In this document: positions 35,836 to 43,448 of the stretch, piece by piece | How the letters are laid out: each line of letters starts with the position of its first letter | How positions within the stretch are numbered: position 1 is the first letter of the stretch | From: an uncultured Ectothiorhodospiraceae bacterium | Lineage (GTDB): Bacteria; Pseudomonadota; Gammaproteobacteria; Nevskiales; Oceanococcaceae | Length of the DNA: 64,000 nucleotides | Assembly: GCA_937141935.1 (NCBI GenBank) | Contig: CAKZQS010000038.1 | Span: 1-64,000 of the forward strand | Direction of reading: 5' to 3' | The notes under the pieces: model-generated | What the model was told of the DNA's origin: nothing | What the model saw: the letters and a program-made list of their open reading frames with translations, nothing else | The model's database searches: none | Translations under genes and position numbers: made by a program

Positions 35836-35878
35836 CCGGTACGCGCTCCTGCGTACCGGGCCTGCGCTGCGTCAGCGC
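35836..35878 (+). other. Two tandem stem-loops between rpoN and hpf
   Basis: Stem one is CCGGTACGC / GCGTACCGG (35836-35844 and 35851-35859) with a 6-base loop. Stem two is GCGCTG / CAGCGC (35864-35869 and 35873-35878) with a 3-base loop. No T-run follows, so these are not intrinsic terminators; RNA processing or partial attenuation is possible. Confidence 0.5.
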
Positions 35879-35941
35879 GGCCGAGTCTGCCTAGGACCCG
35901 ACTGCTCTGGCGCGCAACGAATGCCGATGAGGAGTCATTGC

Positions 35942-36274
35942 ATGAATCTAAACATCACGGGCCATCACGTGGATCTGACCGAACCGCTGCGCAACTTTGT
36001 TGTGGAGAAGCTGGGACGGATCGAGCGCCACTCCGATGACATGATCGATGCCAACGTCGTTCTGACGGTCGAAAAGCAGCACCACAAGGCCGAGGCCACG
36101 CTGCACGCCCGCGGCGCCAATCTGCACGCCGCCGCCACCGCCGAGAACATGTATACGGCCATCGACAAGCTCGTGGACCGGCTGGATCGGCAGACCTCCA
36201 AATACAAGGAGCGCCACAAGGACCACCACGCCCGCGAAGGGCTCAAGGTCGCCGCGGAGCAGCTAGTACAATAG
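35942..36274 (+). CDS. hpf: Ribosome hibernation promoting factor (short form)
   Basis: 110 residues. Binds the 30S decoding centre and drives 100S dimer formation in stationary phase. The sequence NLNITGHHVDLTEPLRNFVV at the start, KLGRIERHSDDMIDANVVLT and the late KYKERHKDHH are family features. The start at 35942 is set by GATGAGGAG about 8 bases before the ATG. The long C-terminal dimerisation domain of other bacteria is absent, as in gammaproteobacteria. Confidence 0.95.
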   Translation: MNLNITGHHVDLTEPLRNFVVEKLGRIERHSDDMIDANVVLTVEKQHHKAEATLHARGANLHAAATAENMYTAIDKLVDRLDRQTSKYKERHKDHHAREGLKVAAEQLVQ

Positions 36275-36304
36275 CCGCGCTTAGCGCATCGCTTTCACTA
36301 CCGG

Positions 36305-36325
36305 CGGCGGGCTACAGGCCCGCCG
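36305..36325 (+). other. Stem-loop between hpf and ptsN
   Basis: CGGCGGGC / GCCCGCCG, a perfect 8-bp stem with a TACAG loop, followed by TCGTCGTTTCT. The T content is too low for a sure terminator; it may give partial termination between hpf and ptsN. Confidence 0.45.
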
Positions 36326-36354
36326 TCGTCGTTTCTACCGGGAGAGAAGTGGCA

Positions 36355-36813
36355 ATGACTTTGGCAGACATCGTGGCGCCGGCGGCCGTCGAGATCGCGA
36401 CGGACGTCAGCAGCAAAAAGCGCGCTCTCGAGGAGATGGCCCGGCTGCTCGCCGAGCAGTCCAACATCGACCAGCGGGTCATCTTTACCGCCCTGATAAA
36501 CCGGGAAAAACTCGGCAGCACCGGCCTGGGCAGCGGCGTCGGCATTCCGCATGGCCGCATCCCCGGTCTGGAACAGGCCGTGGGCGCCGTGCTGCGGCTG
36601 CCGGCCGCCATCGACTTTGAATCCGTCGACCGCACCGGCGTCGACCTGCTCTTTGGGCTGATCGTGCCCAAGGACGCTACCGCCGAGCACCTGCAGATCC
36701 TGGCCGGCATCGCCAGCGTCTGCCAGGACGAGGCCACGGTCAGCGCCATGCGCGAGGCCGATGACCCCGCGGCCATCCACGCGCTGCTGGGCAAGGCCGG
36801 CGTCGAGGACTGA
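36355..36813 (+). CDS. ptsN: PTS EIIA-Ntr regulatory protein
   Basis: 152 residues. Phosphate-accepting regulator of nitrogen, potassium and envelope responses; it does not transport sugar. The accepting His is H66 in GVGIPHGRIPG. Phrases KKRALEEMARLLAEQ and DLLFGLIVPKDATAEHL fit the family. GGAGAG at 36341-36346 suits the ATG at 36355; a GTG at 36349 in frame is possible. Its expected phosphodonor chain, EI to HPr, lies three to six genes downstream. Confidence 0.95.
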   Translation: MTLADIVAPAAVEIATDVSSKKRALEEMARLLAEQSNIDQRVIFTALINREKLGSTGLGSGVGIPHGRIPGLEQAVGAVLRLPAAIDFESVDRTGVDLLFGLIVPKDATAEHLQILAGIASVCQDEATVSAMREADDPAAIHALLGKAGVED

Positions 36814-36830
36814 CCACGCCGGCGCCGGCG

Positions 36831-37295
36831 GTGCATGCCGACCTGCACGCGACGCTGCTGCGGGTCGCCGACCGCGGCGTGCTGCTGCGCGGCCCGGCCG
36901 GCAGCGGCAAGAGCCTGCAGGCGCTGCAACTGCTGGAGGCCGGCGCGGCGCTCGTCGCCGATGACCTGGTCCAGCTCACGGCCGGCGCCGAGGGCCTCAG
37001 CGGCGCCGCCCCGCCCGGCTGGGATGGCCGGCTGGCGCTCCGCGGCGCCGGTATCGTCGATGTCCAGCAGGCCTTTGGCGGCGCGGCGGCCTGGCCGCGG
37101 CCACAGCGGCTAGACTGGGTCGTGGACCTCACGGCCGAGGCCCCCGCCACCCTTCCGGAGCACGATCAGGTGACTTTGCTCGACGCCACCCTGCCCCGCC
37201 TGCGCCTGGCCCCGCGCCAGGATCACGGCGCCTTGATCCGCCTGTGCTGCCGCGTGGGCAGCGCCGCGCTGCTCACCTGGCGCGAGGCCCGCTAG
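36831..37295 (+). CDS. hprK: HPr kinase/phosphorylase, C-terminal-domain form
   Basis: 154 residues from a GTG start, far shorter than the 310-residue Firmicutes enzyme: only the catalytic domain remains, as is usual in proteobacteria. Walker A GPAGSGKSLQAL (about 22-33), the acidic pair VADDLVQL and the signature-like LALRGAGIVDVQQAFG are present. It phosphorylates or dephosphorylates a serine of HPr. It lies 17 bases after ptsN and 2 before rapZ. Confidence 0.9.
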   Translation: MHADLHATLLRVADRGVLLRGPAGSGKSLQALQLLEAGAALVADDLVQLTAGAEGLSGAAPPGWDGRLALRGAGIVDVQQAFGGAAAWPRPQRLDWVVDLTAEAPATLPEHDQVTLLDATLPRLRLAPRQDHGALIRLCCRVGSAALLTWREAR

Positions 37296-37297
37296 GC

Positions 37298-38176
37298 ATG
37301 GCCCGCGTTCCCGATCTGGTCTTCGTTTCCGGGCTGTCCGGCGCCGGCAAGTCCGTCGCCCTGGACATGCTCGAAGACCTCGACTACTTCTGCATCGACA
37401 ACCTGCCGCTGGCGCTGGCCGCGAGCCTGAACCCCGAGGAGCTGGGCCGGCGCGACAAGCGCTACCGGCGCATCGCGGTGGGCATCGACGCGCGCGCCAG
37501 CCTGGAGGACGTGCGCGCCTTCCCCGCCTATGTGGAGCGCGTGCGCGCCGAGAACCCCAGCTACGAGCTCCGGGTGATCTTCCTGACCGCCGATGTCGAG
37601 GTGCTGACCCGGCGGTTTTCGGAGACCCGGCGGCGCCACCCGCTGACCAGCAGCGAACGCATCCTGCGCGAAGCCATCGTGGCCGAGCAGGAGCTGCTGG
37701 CGCCGGTGGCCGAGCTGGCCGACATCACGCTGGACACCTCCAACACCAACCTGCACGAGCTGCGCGAGCTGATCCGCTCGACGCTGCGCCCCGCCGGCAA
37801 CGAAGGCGACCTGGCCATCGTGCTGCGCTCCTTTGGCTTCAAGCACGGCACGCCCAGCGGGCTGGACCTGATGTTCGACGTGCGCTGCCTGCCCAACCCG
37901 CACTGGGCGCCCGAGCTGCGCGCGCTGACCGGCCGCGACGAGCGCATCGGCGAGTGGCTGCAAACCCACGAGGAGGTGCGCGAGATGGAAGCCGACATCC
38001 TCGATTTTCTGCGCCGCTGGATCCCGCGCTATGCGGCCCAGGCGCGCCATTACCTGACCATCGGCATCGGCTGCACCGGCGGCAAGCACCGCTCGGTGCA
38101 TCTGGCCGAGCGCATCGGCCAGATCCTCAAGGAGGAACACCCGATGGTCAGCATCCGCCACACCGAGTTGCCCTGA
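37298..38176 (+). CDS. rapZ: RNase adapter protein RapZ
   Basis: 292 residues. P-loop protein VSGLSGAGKSVALDMLED at 10-27 and FCIDNLPLAL, then the conserved FGFKHGTPSGLDLMFDVRCL and the C-terminal TIGIGCTGGKHRSVHLAER. In E. coli it guides RNase E to the small RNA GlmZ and so sets glucosamine-6-phosphate synthase levels for the cell envelope. Whether GlmZ-like RNA exists in this organism is not visible here. Stands in the usual place between hprK and the PTS genes. Confidence 0.96.
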   Translation: MARVPDLVFVSGLSGAGKSVALDMLEDLDYFCIDNLPLALAASLNPEELGRRDKRYRRIAVGIDARASLEDVRAFPAYVERVRAENPSYELRVIFLTADVEVLTRRFSETRRRHPLTSSERILREAIVAEQELLAPVAELADITLDTSNTNLHELRELIRSTLRPAGNEGDLAIVLRSFGFKHGTPSGLDLMFDVRCLPNPHWAPELRALTGRDERIGEWLQTHEEVREMEADILDFLRRWIPRYAAQARHYLTIGIGCTGGKHRSVHLAERIGQILKEEHPMVSIRHTELP

Positions 38177-38178
38177 AG

Positions 38179-38571
38179 ATGAGCGTATCCGTACTGCTGG
38201 TGAGCCACGGCCGGCTGAGCCAGATCCTGCTGGAGACCGTTGAGGATGTCCTTGGCGAGCTGACCCTGCCGACCGAGGTGCTGGAGGTGCGGCGGGTCAA
38301 CGACACCGACCCGCTGGTGCGCATGGGCGAACGGGTGATCGAAAAGCTGGACCAGGGCGATGGCGTGCTGGTGCTGACCGATGCCTTCGGCTCGACCCCC
38401 AGCAATATCGCCAACCGCATCGCCCGCTCGGTGCAGGCCCGCGTGGTGGCCGGCCTGAACCTGCCGATGCTGTTCAAGGTTTACAACTACCCCCAGCTGA
38501 GCCTGGCCGAACTTGCCGCCGCCGCCGTCGAGGGCGGCCGGCGCGGCATCCTGGAATGCGAAGCGCACTGA
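38179..38571 (+). CDS. PTS EIIA component of the mannose/fructose family, regulatory
   Basis: 130 residues. The phosphate-accepting His is H10 in VLLVSHGRLSQ. GVLVLTDAFGSTPSNIANR is the mannose-family EIIA signature. There is no EIIB, EIIC or EIID gene nearby, so it is probably regulatory. Its TGA overlaps the ATG of the HPr gene by one base. Confidence 0.93.
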   Translation: MSVSVLLVSHGRLSQILLETVEDVLGELTLPTEVLEVRRVNDTDPLVRMGERVIEKLDQGDGVLVLTDAFGSTPSNIANRIARSVQARVVAGLNLPMLFKVYNYPQLSLAELAAAAVEGGRRGILECEAH

Positions 38572-38849
38572 TGAGCACGACCCAGACCCGCGAAATCACC
38601 ATCTGCAACAAGCTCGGCCTGCACGCCCGTGCCGCCGCCCGGCTGGTACAGACCGCCTCCGGCTACAGCAGCGAAATCACGCTGCGCACGGCCAAGCGCA
38701 GCGTCAATGCCAAAAGCATCATGGGCATCCTGATGCTGGCCGCCGCCCAGGGCACGACGCTGACCGTCGAAGCCCAGGGCGAGGATGCGCCGGCCGCGCT
38801 GGATGCCATCGAAACGCTGATCAACGAGCGCTTCGGCGAAGAGGCATGA
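38571..38849 (+). CDS. ptsH: Phosphocarrier protein HPr
   Basis: 92 residues. The EI-dependent phosphorylation site is H18 in NKLGLHARAAARLV. The regulatory serine is S49 in NAKSIMGILMLAA, which is the target of HprK, so both phosphorylation routes can work. The start at 38571 is set by overlap with the previous stop; a start five codons earlier is possible. Confidence 0.96.
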   Translation: MSTTQTREITICNKLGLHARAAARLVQTASGYSSEITLRTAKRSVNAKSIMGILMLAAAQGTTLTVEAQGEDAPAALDAIETLINERFGEEA

Positions 38850-40591
38850 GCACCATCATCTCGGGCATTGGCGTCGCCCGCGGCATCGTTATCGGCCCGG
38901 TGCACAAGCTGCACGGGCGGGCCATGCCGGTGGAGCGCAAGAGCGTCGCGCCGGCCGCCATCGAGGACGAATGCACCCGCTACACCGCGGCGCGGGAAAC
39001 CGCGCGCGAGCAGCTCGAGGCGATTCGCGACGACATCCCCGATGACACGCCCAAGGAGATCGCCTCCTTCATCGACACCCACCTGCTGATGCTCGATGAC
39101 CGGGCCTTTTCCAGCGCGGTCACCGACACCATCCGCGCCGAGTCAGTCAATGCCGAATGGGCCCTGCAGCAGCAGTGCGAGCAGCTGGTGGCCGTGTTCG
39201 ATGCGATGGACGACGCCTACCTGCGCAGCCGCCAGGATGACGTGGAGCACGTGGTGGCGCGCATCCAGCGGCTGCTGGTGCGCGGCGATTCGAACCTCTC
39301 GGCGCAGGCCGCGGCCGACGCGGACGGCCCGCCGGTGGTCGTTGCCGACGACATCACCCCGGCCGATGTGATCCTGCTGCACCAGCAGGGCATCGGTGGC
39401 TTTATCACCGAGTTTGGCGGCCCGCTGTCGCACACGGCGATCCTGGCGCGCAGCCTGGACATCCCCGCCATCGTCGGCGCCCACGGCGCCGCGGCGCAGG
39501 TGCAGGAAGGCGAGTTGATCCTGGTCGACGGCCAGGCCGGTGAGGCCATTGCCGCGCCCAGTGCGGCCGAGCGCGCCGAGTTCGAGCGCCGCGCGCAGGC
39601 GCATGAGCGCTTCCGCGCCATGCTCGAGTCGCTGCGCGACGTGCCCGCCGTCACTCGCGACGGCGCCCAGGTCACGCTGCTGTGCAATATCGAGCTGCCC
39701 GCCGACACCGCGCATGCCCACGGCGTGGGCGCGGCCGGCGTGGGCCTGTACCGGACGGAATTCCTGTACATGAACCGCGCCGAACTGCCCAGCGAGGCCG
39801 AGCAGTACGCCGCCTACGTCAATGTCATTCAGGCCGTCAGCGGGCCGGTCACCATCCGCACGCTGGACCTGGGCGCCGACAAGCAGGTCGACTCCGGCCG
39901 GCTCGGTGGCCCTACCCCGAACAACCCCGCGCTGGGCCTGCGTGCGATCCGGCTGTGCCTGAAGGAAGAGGACCTGTTCCGCGTGCAGCTGCGCGCGCTG
40001 CTGCGCGCCTCGGCGCATGGCCCGATCCGGATTATGCTGCCGATGATCTCCAACCTCGACGAGCTGCTGCGCGCCCGCGCGCTGATCCGCGGGGTCATGG
40101 AGGAGCTGGAGGAAGAGGGCCTGGCCTACGACAAGCAGGTGCCGGTGGGGGCAATGATCGAAGTGCCCGCCGCGGCGCTGGCCGCGGGGCTGCTGGCGCC
40201 GCATTGCGACTTCTTCTCCATCGGCACCAACGACCTGATCCAGTACACGCTGGCCATTGACCGCGTGGACGACGAGGTCAACTACCTTTATGACCCGCTG
40301 CACCCCGCCGTGCTGCGGCTGATCCGCCTGACCATCGAGGCGGGCCAGGCCGCCGGCATCCCGGTGTCGATGTGCGGCGAGATGGCCGGCGATGCGCGCT
40401 ACACCCGCCTGCTGCTGGCCCTGGGCCTGCGCGAGTTCTCGATGCACCCCTCCAGCGTGCTCGAGATCAAGCGCATCGTTCGCGACGCCGAGCTGGCGGC
40501 ACTGGAGCCGCTGGGCCAGGAACTGGTCGGCGTGGCCGATGCCGCCCGCCTGCAGGACATCCTGCGCGAGCTGGAACCGCCGGCGGATTGA
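38846..40591 (+). CDS. ptsI: Phosphoenolpyruvate-protein phosphotransferase (Enzyme I)
   Basis: 581 residues, normal EI length. Transfers phosphate from PEP to HPr. Active His is H196 in FGGPLSHTAILARS. PEP-binding region features are GLYRTEFLYMNR, LGADKQ and the late VSMCGEMAGD with Cys near residue 510. It has no N-terminal GAF domain, so it is the plain EI and not EI-Ntr. It presumably feeds both EIIA-Ntr and the mannose-type EIIA via HPr. Confidence 0.97.
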   Translation: MSTIISGIGVARGIVIGPVHKLHGRAMPVERKSVAPAAIEDECTRYTAARETAREQLEAIRDDIPDDTPKEIASFIDTHLLMLDDRAFSSAVTDTIRAESVNAEWALQQQCEQLVAVFDAMDDAYLRSRQDDVEHVVARIQRLLVRGDSNLSAQAAADADGPPVVVADDITPADVILLHQQGIGGFITEFGGPLSHTAILARSLDIPAIVGAHGAAAQVQEGELILVDGQAGEAIAAPSAAERAEFERRAQAHERFRAMLESLRDVPAVTRDGAQVTLLCNIELPADTAHAHGVGAAGVGLYRTEFLYMNRAELPSEAEQYAAYVNVIQAVSGPVTIRTLDLGADKQVDSGRLGGPTPNNPALGLRAIRLCLKEEDLFRVQLRALLRASAHGPIRIMLPMISNLDELLRARALIRGVMEELEEEGLAYDKQVPVGAMIEVPAAALAAGLLAPHCDFFSIGTNDLIQYTLAIDRVDDEVNYLYDPLHPAVLRLIRLTIEAGQAAGIPVSMCGEMAGDARYTRLLLALGLREFSMHPSSVLEIKRIVRDAELAALEPLGQELVGVADAARLQDILRELEPPAD

Positions 40592-40774
40592 GCGGCGCGG
40601 CCATACGCGTTAGTCGACGCTAGCGGCCCTGGCGCCCAGGTTCTGCGGCCGGCGCGCTCCCTCCGCCCAGCCCGAGCCCAGCCGCTGCCCGCGCCGACGT
40701 CCGGCCGCTTCCAACCCGCCTGTGCGTCTTGGACCGACTGGGTTCTGAGGCGCGCCTTCACGTCGCGCGCCCAC
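40592..40774. other. Non-coding spacer after ptsI
   Basis: 183 bases with no credible reading frame. It ends at the bidirectional-looking hairpin that terminates mdh. I see nothing else in it. Confidence 0.4.
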
Positions 40775-40800
40775 AAAAAAGCCCCGCCGAGGCGGGGCTT
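40775..40800 (-). terminator. Intrinsic terminator of mdh
   Basis: The stem GCCCCGC / GCGGGGC (40781-40798, extendable by AA/TT) with a short loop is followed on the minus strand by six T (40780-40775). It is 20 bases past the mdh stop. On the plus strand the hairpin is followed by TTCTG only, so any effect on ptsI transcripts is weaker. Confidence 0.85.
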
Positions 40801-40820
40801 CTGCGTCGCGGTGCGCGCCC

Positions 40821-41804
40821 TCAGCCCTTGGGGAAGAGGTGCTCCACCGCCGCGCGCTCTTCGCGCAGCTCGGCCTCGGTGGCCTGCATGCGCTCGCGCG
40901 AGAAGTCGTTGATCTCCAGGCCCTGCACGACCTCGTAGTCGCCGCCCTTGCAGATCACCGGGTAGCTGTAGACCACGCCTTCGGCGATGCCGTAGGAGCC
41001 GTCGGAGGCCACGGCCATGCTGACCCAGCCGCCGTTGCTGCCCAGCGCCCAGTCGCGCATATGGTCGACGGCCGCCGAGGCCGCCGAGGCCGCCGAGCTG
41101 GCGCCACGGGCCTTGATGATCGCCGCGCCGCGCTGCTGCACAGTGGGGATGAAGTCGTTGGCGTACCAGTCCTGGTCCACCAGCTCCAGCGCGGCCTTGC
41201 CGGCCACCGTCGTCTGGTGCAGGTCCGGGTACTGCGTCGAGCTGTGGTTGCCCCAGATCAGCATCTTCTCGATGTTGTTGATGCTCTCGCCGGTCTTGTC
41301 GGCCAGCTGGGCCAGTGCGCGGTTGTGGTCCAGGCGGGTCATCGCGGTGAACTGGCGCGGGTCCAGATCGGGCGCGTTCTCGCGGGCGATCAGCGCGTTG
41401 GTGTTGGCCGGGTTGCCCACCACCAACACCTTCACGTCACGGCTGGCGTTGTCGTTCAGCGCCTTGCCCTGGACCGAGAAGATGGCGGCATTGGCTTCGA
41501 GCAGGTCCTTGCGCTCCATGCCGGCGCCGCGCGGGCGGGCGCCGACCAGCAGCGCATAGTCGGCGTCCTTGAAGGCGACGTTCGGGTCATCGGTGGCGAC
41601 CACGTCGGCCAGCAGCGGGAAGGCGCAGTCCTTGAGCTCCATCACCACACCCTCGAGCGCGCCCATGGCCGGCGGGATCTCGAGCAGTTGCAGGATCACG
41701 GGCTGGTCGTCGCCGAGCATGCTGCCGGAGGCGATGCGGAAGGCGAGCGAATAGGCGATCTGGCCGGCGCCGCCGGTAACGGCAACGCGAACGGGGGTTT
41801 TCAT
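40821..41804 (-). CDS. mdh: Malate dehydrogenase
   Basis: 327 residues. TCA-cycle oxidation of malate with NAD. Dinucleotide loop [19 protein letters not shown] (9-27), substrate arginines in [15 protein letters not shown], catalytic Asp in RLDHNRA and His in [12 protein letters not shown]. The stretch [12 protein letters not shown] is encoded by a short GCCGCCGAG-like tandem repeat but is close to the family's normal Ala/Ser-rich loop. Single gene between its own terminator and a GATAAT -10 candidate near 41906. Confidence 0.97.
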   Translation of the reverse strand: MKTPVRVAVTGGAGQIAYSLAFRIASGSMLGDDQPVILQLLEIPPAMGALEGVVMELKDCAFPLLADVVATDDPNVAFKDADYALLVGARPRGAGMERKDLLEANAAIFSVQGKALNDNASRDVKVLVVGNPANTNALIARENAPDLDPRQFTAMTRLDHNRALAQLADKTGESINNIEKMLIWGNHSSTQYPDLHQTTVAGKAALELVDQDWYANDFIPTVQQRGAAIIKARGASSAASAASAAVDHMRDWALGSNGGWVSMAVASDGSYGIAEGVVYSYPVICKGGDYEVVQGLEINDFSRERMQATEAELREERAAVEHLFPKG

Positions 41805-41900
41805 CGGTGCGGGACTCCCTTGCTAAGTCGAACCATGGCCGGCCCGGAACCACTCCGCCCGGCGTCCGCGCGGCCATGGGCCACGCGCTCAGAACCGCCT

Positions 41901-41906
41901 ATTATC
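41901..41906 (-). promoter_or_regulatory. Candidate -10 element of mdh
   Basis: GATAAT on the minus strand, five of six bases of the consensus, would start a leader of about 90 nt before mdh. The -35 region is GC-rich and not recognisable. Confidence 0.35.
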
Positions 41907-41971
41907 GTCGATTGGCGGCGCCGCCGCTGCCCCTGCGCGAGTGCGCGCTCCCGGCCGGCGCCGGCGCGCGG

Positions 41972-43366
41972 CTAGCGCGGCTGCAGCGCGATGTGCAGCT
42001 TCAGCGCGTCGCCCAGGGCCTCGGCGCGCAGCTCCGCGCCCTGCTCGGCCAGCCGGCTGCGGGCCGGGAACAGCGCCCCACCCGCCTCCAGCAGGCTCGG
42101 CCCGGCGGCCAGCGGCGGCGCGCTCAGCCGCAGCTGCCAGCGGCCCTGCGACCAGCCGCCCTCCAGGTGCAGGCGTGGTGCCAGGCCCTCGCGCTCCAGC
42201 GCCGCCAGCAGCGCATCGAGCAGCATCGGCAGCGCCTCACCCAGCCCGGCATCGGTGCGCAGGCTGGGCAGCTCGCCCAGCTCCAGCCCGCCACTGGCCA
42301 GTGCGGCCGCGCGCCCGGCGGCCCACTCGCGGGCGATGGCGGCCGGGTCCAGCGACTGTTGCGCGGCGTCCTCGCGCATCTGGCCCACGCGGGCCTCCAG
42401 CGCATCGAGCTTGCCGCGCAGGGCCTTGGCCTGGGCCACGGCCTGCTCGGCGGTCTGCCGCTCGCTGTCGGCCAGTGCATCGCCATGTCGGCGCAGGATC
42501 AGCTGCAGGCTGCCCACCAACCCCCGCAGCGGCTCCTTGAGGTCATGGCTGGCCATCCAGGCCAGCTCGCCCAGTTGCGCATGGCTGTCGCGCAGCTGGA
42601 CCAGGTTGCGCTCCAGCGCCTGCTCGGCCTCGACCCGCGAGCTCAGATCCAGCACCTGCAGCAGCGCATCGGCCTCGCCATCGCTGCCCACGCTGGCCAG
42701 GGTCAGTTGCAGGTGCGCCGGGCGGCCACGGCGCTCCAGCCGCAAGGCCAGCTCGCGACGCGGCGCGTCGGCATGCCGCTGCGCCCAGGCCTGCTGCAGC
42801 GCGTCCATGCCCTCGGCGCCGGCGAAGAGGTCGGCGTAGTGCACGCCCTCGAGCTCGCTGGACCAGCGATCCAGCAGCGCCGCCAGCGCGCGGTTGGCGT
42901 CCAGGATGCGGCCCTGCTTGTCGAGCAGGGCCTTGCCGATGGGCGCGTCGTGAAAGGCACTGCGAAAGCGTGCCTCGCGCTCCTCCAGCAGCGCCAGCGC
43001 GGCCGCCTCCTCGGTCGCGTCGCGGGCGGAGAAGACCACCCGCGCCAGGTGCGCCTCCTCCTGCACCCGAATCCCGGCCAGCGCCAAGGTGCGCCATTGC
43101 CCGGGGCGGCCCGCGCGCAGGGTGACCGTGCGGTGCGCATCCTCGTCCTGGCAGGCGGCCAGCCAGCGCCGCGCGCTGGCGCGGTCATCGGGGTGGATCT
43201 GGTCGATCCAGTGGCGCCCCTGCAGGCGCTCGGGGGCCAGCCCGAGTACGCGGCGCACCGCGGGGCTGACGGTCACGACCACCCCGGCCGGCGTCAGCAC
43301 CCCAAGGATGTCCTGCGCGTTCTCAACCAGGGCGCGATAGAGGGGCTGGACGTCGAATCGTTCCAT
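41972..43366 (-). CDS. PAS-PAS-HisKA protein with degenerate ATPase domain
   Basis: 464 residues. Two PAS domains: about 8-115 (ALVENAQDILGVLTPAGVVV, HPDDRASARRWL) and about 130-240 (FRSAFHDAPIGKALLDKQGR). A histidine-kinase dimerisation helix follows with phospho-acceptor H274 in MASHDLKEPLRG. The next 180 residues align in position with an HATPase_c domain but show no N box (the place reads LPMLLDALLAALE), no DXGXG and no G boxes. It may be a signal-relaying scaffold or phosphatase-type partner and not an active kinase. No response regulator is adjacent. A GTG at 43399 could add 11 residues. Confidence 0.82.
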   Translation of the reverse strand: MERFDVQPLYRALVENAQDILGVLTPAGVVVTVSPAVRRVLGLAPERLQGRHWIDQIHPDDRASARRWLAACQDEDAHRTVTLRAGRPGQWRTLALAGIRVQEEAHLARVVFSARDATEEAAALALLEEREARFRSAFHDAPIGKALLDKQGRILDANRALAALLDRWSSELEGVHYADLFAGAEGMDALQQAWAQRHADAPRRELALRLERRGRPAHLQLTLASVGSDGEADALLQVLDLSSRVEAEQALERNLVQLRDSHAQLGELAWMASHDLKEPLRGLVGSLQLILRRHGDALADSERQTAEQAVAQAKALRGKLDALEARVGQMREDAAQQSLDPAAIAREWAAGRAAALASGGLELGELPSLRTDAGLGEALPMLLDALLAALEREGLAPRLHLEGGWSQGRWQLRLSAPPLAAGPSLLEAGGALFPARSRLAEQGAELRAEALGDALKLHIALQPR

Positions 43367-43448
43367 GGGCCGATTATCGGTGCCTACACGATCTGTCACA
43401 ATTCGGCCGCATCATTTCGCCGCTTTATGACGCGATGTCGACAAAACG

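Noticed and set aside
40779-40800. Same hairpin as a terminator for ptsI
   Set aside because: On the plus strand only TTCTG follows the stem; the T-run is on the minus strand, so I assign it to mdh.
41070-41110. Tandem GCCGCCGAG-like repeat inside mdh
   Set aside because: It encodes the Ala/Ser-rich loop [12 protein letters not shown], close to the normal sequence of this malate dehydrogenase family, so it is not an insertion.
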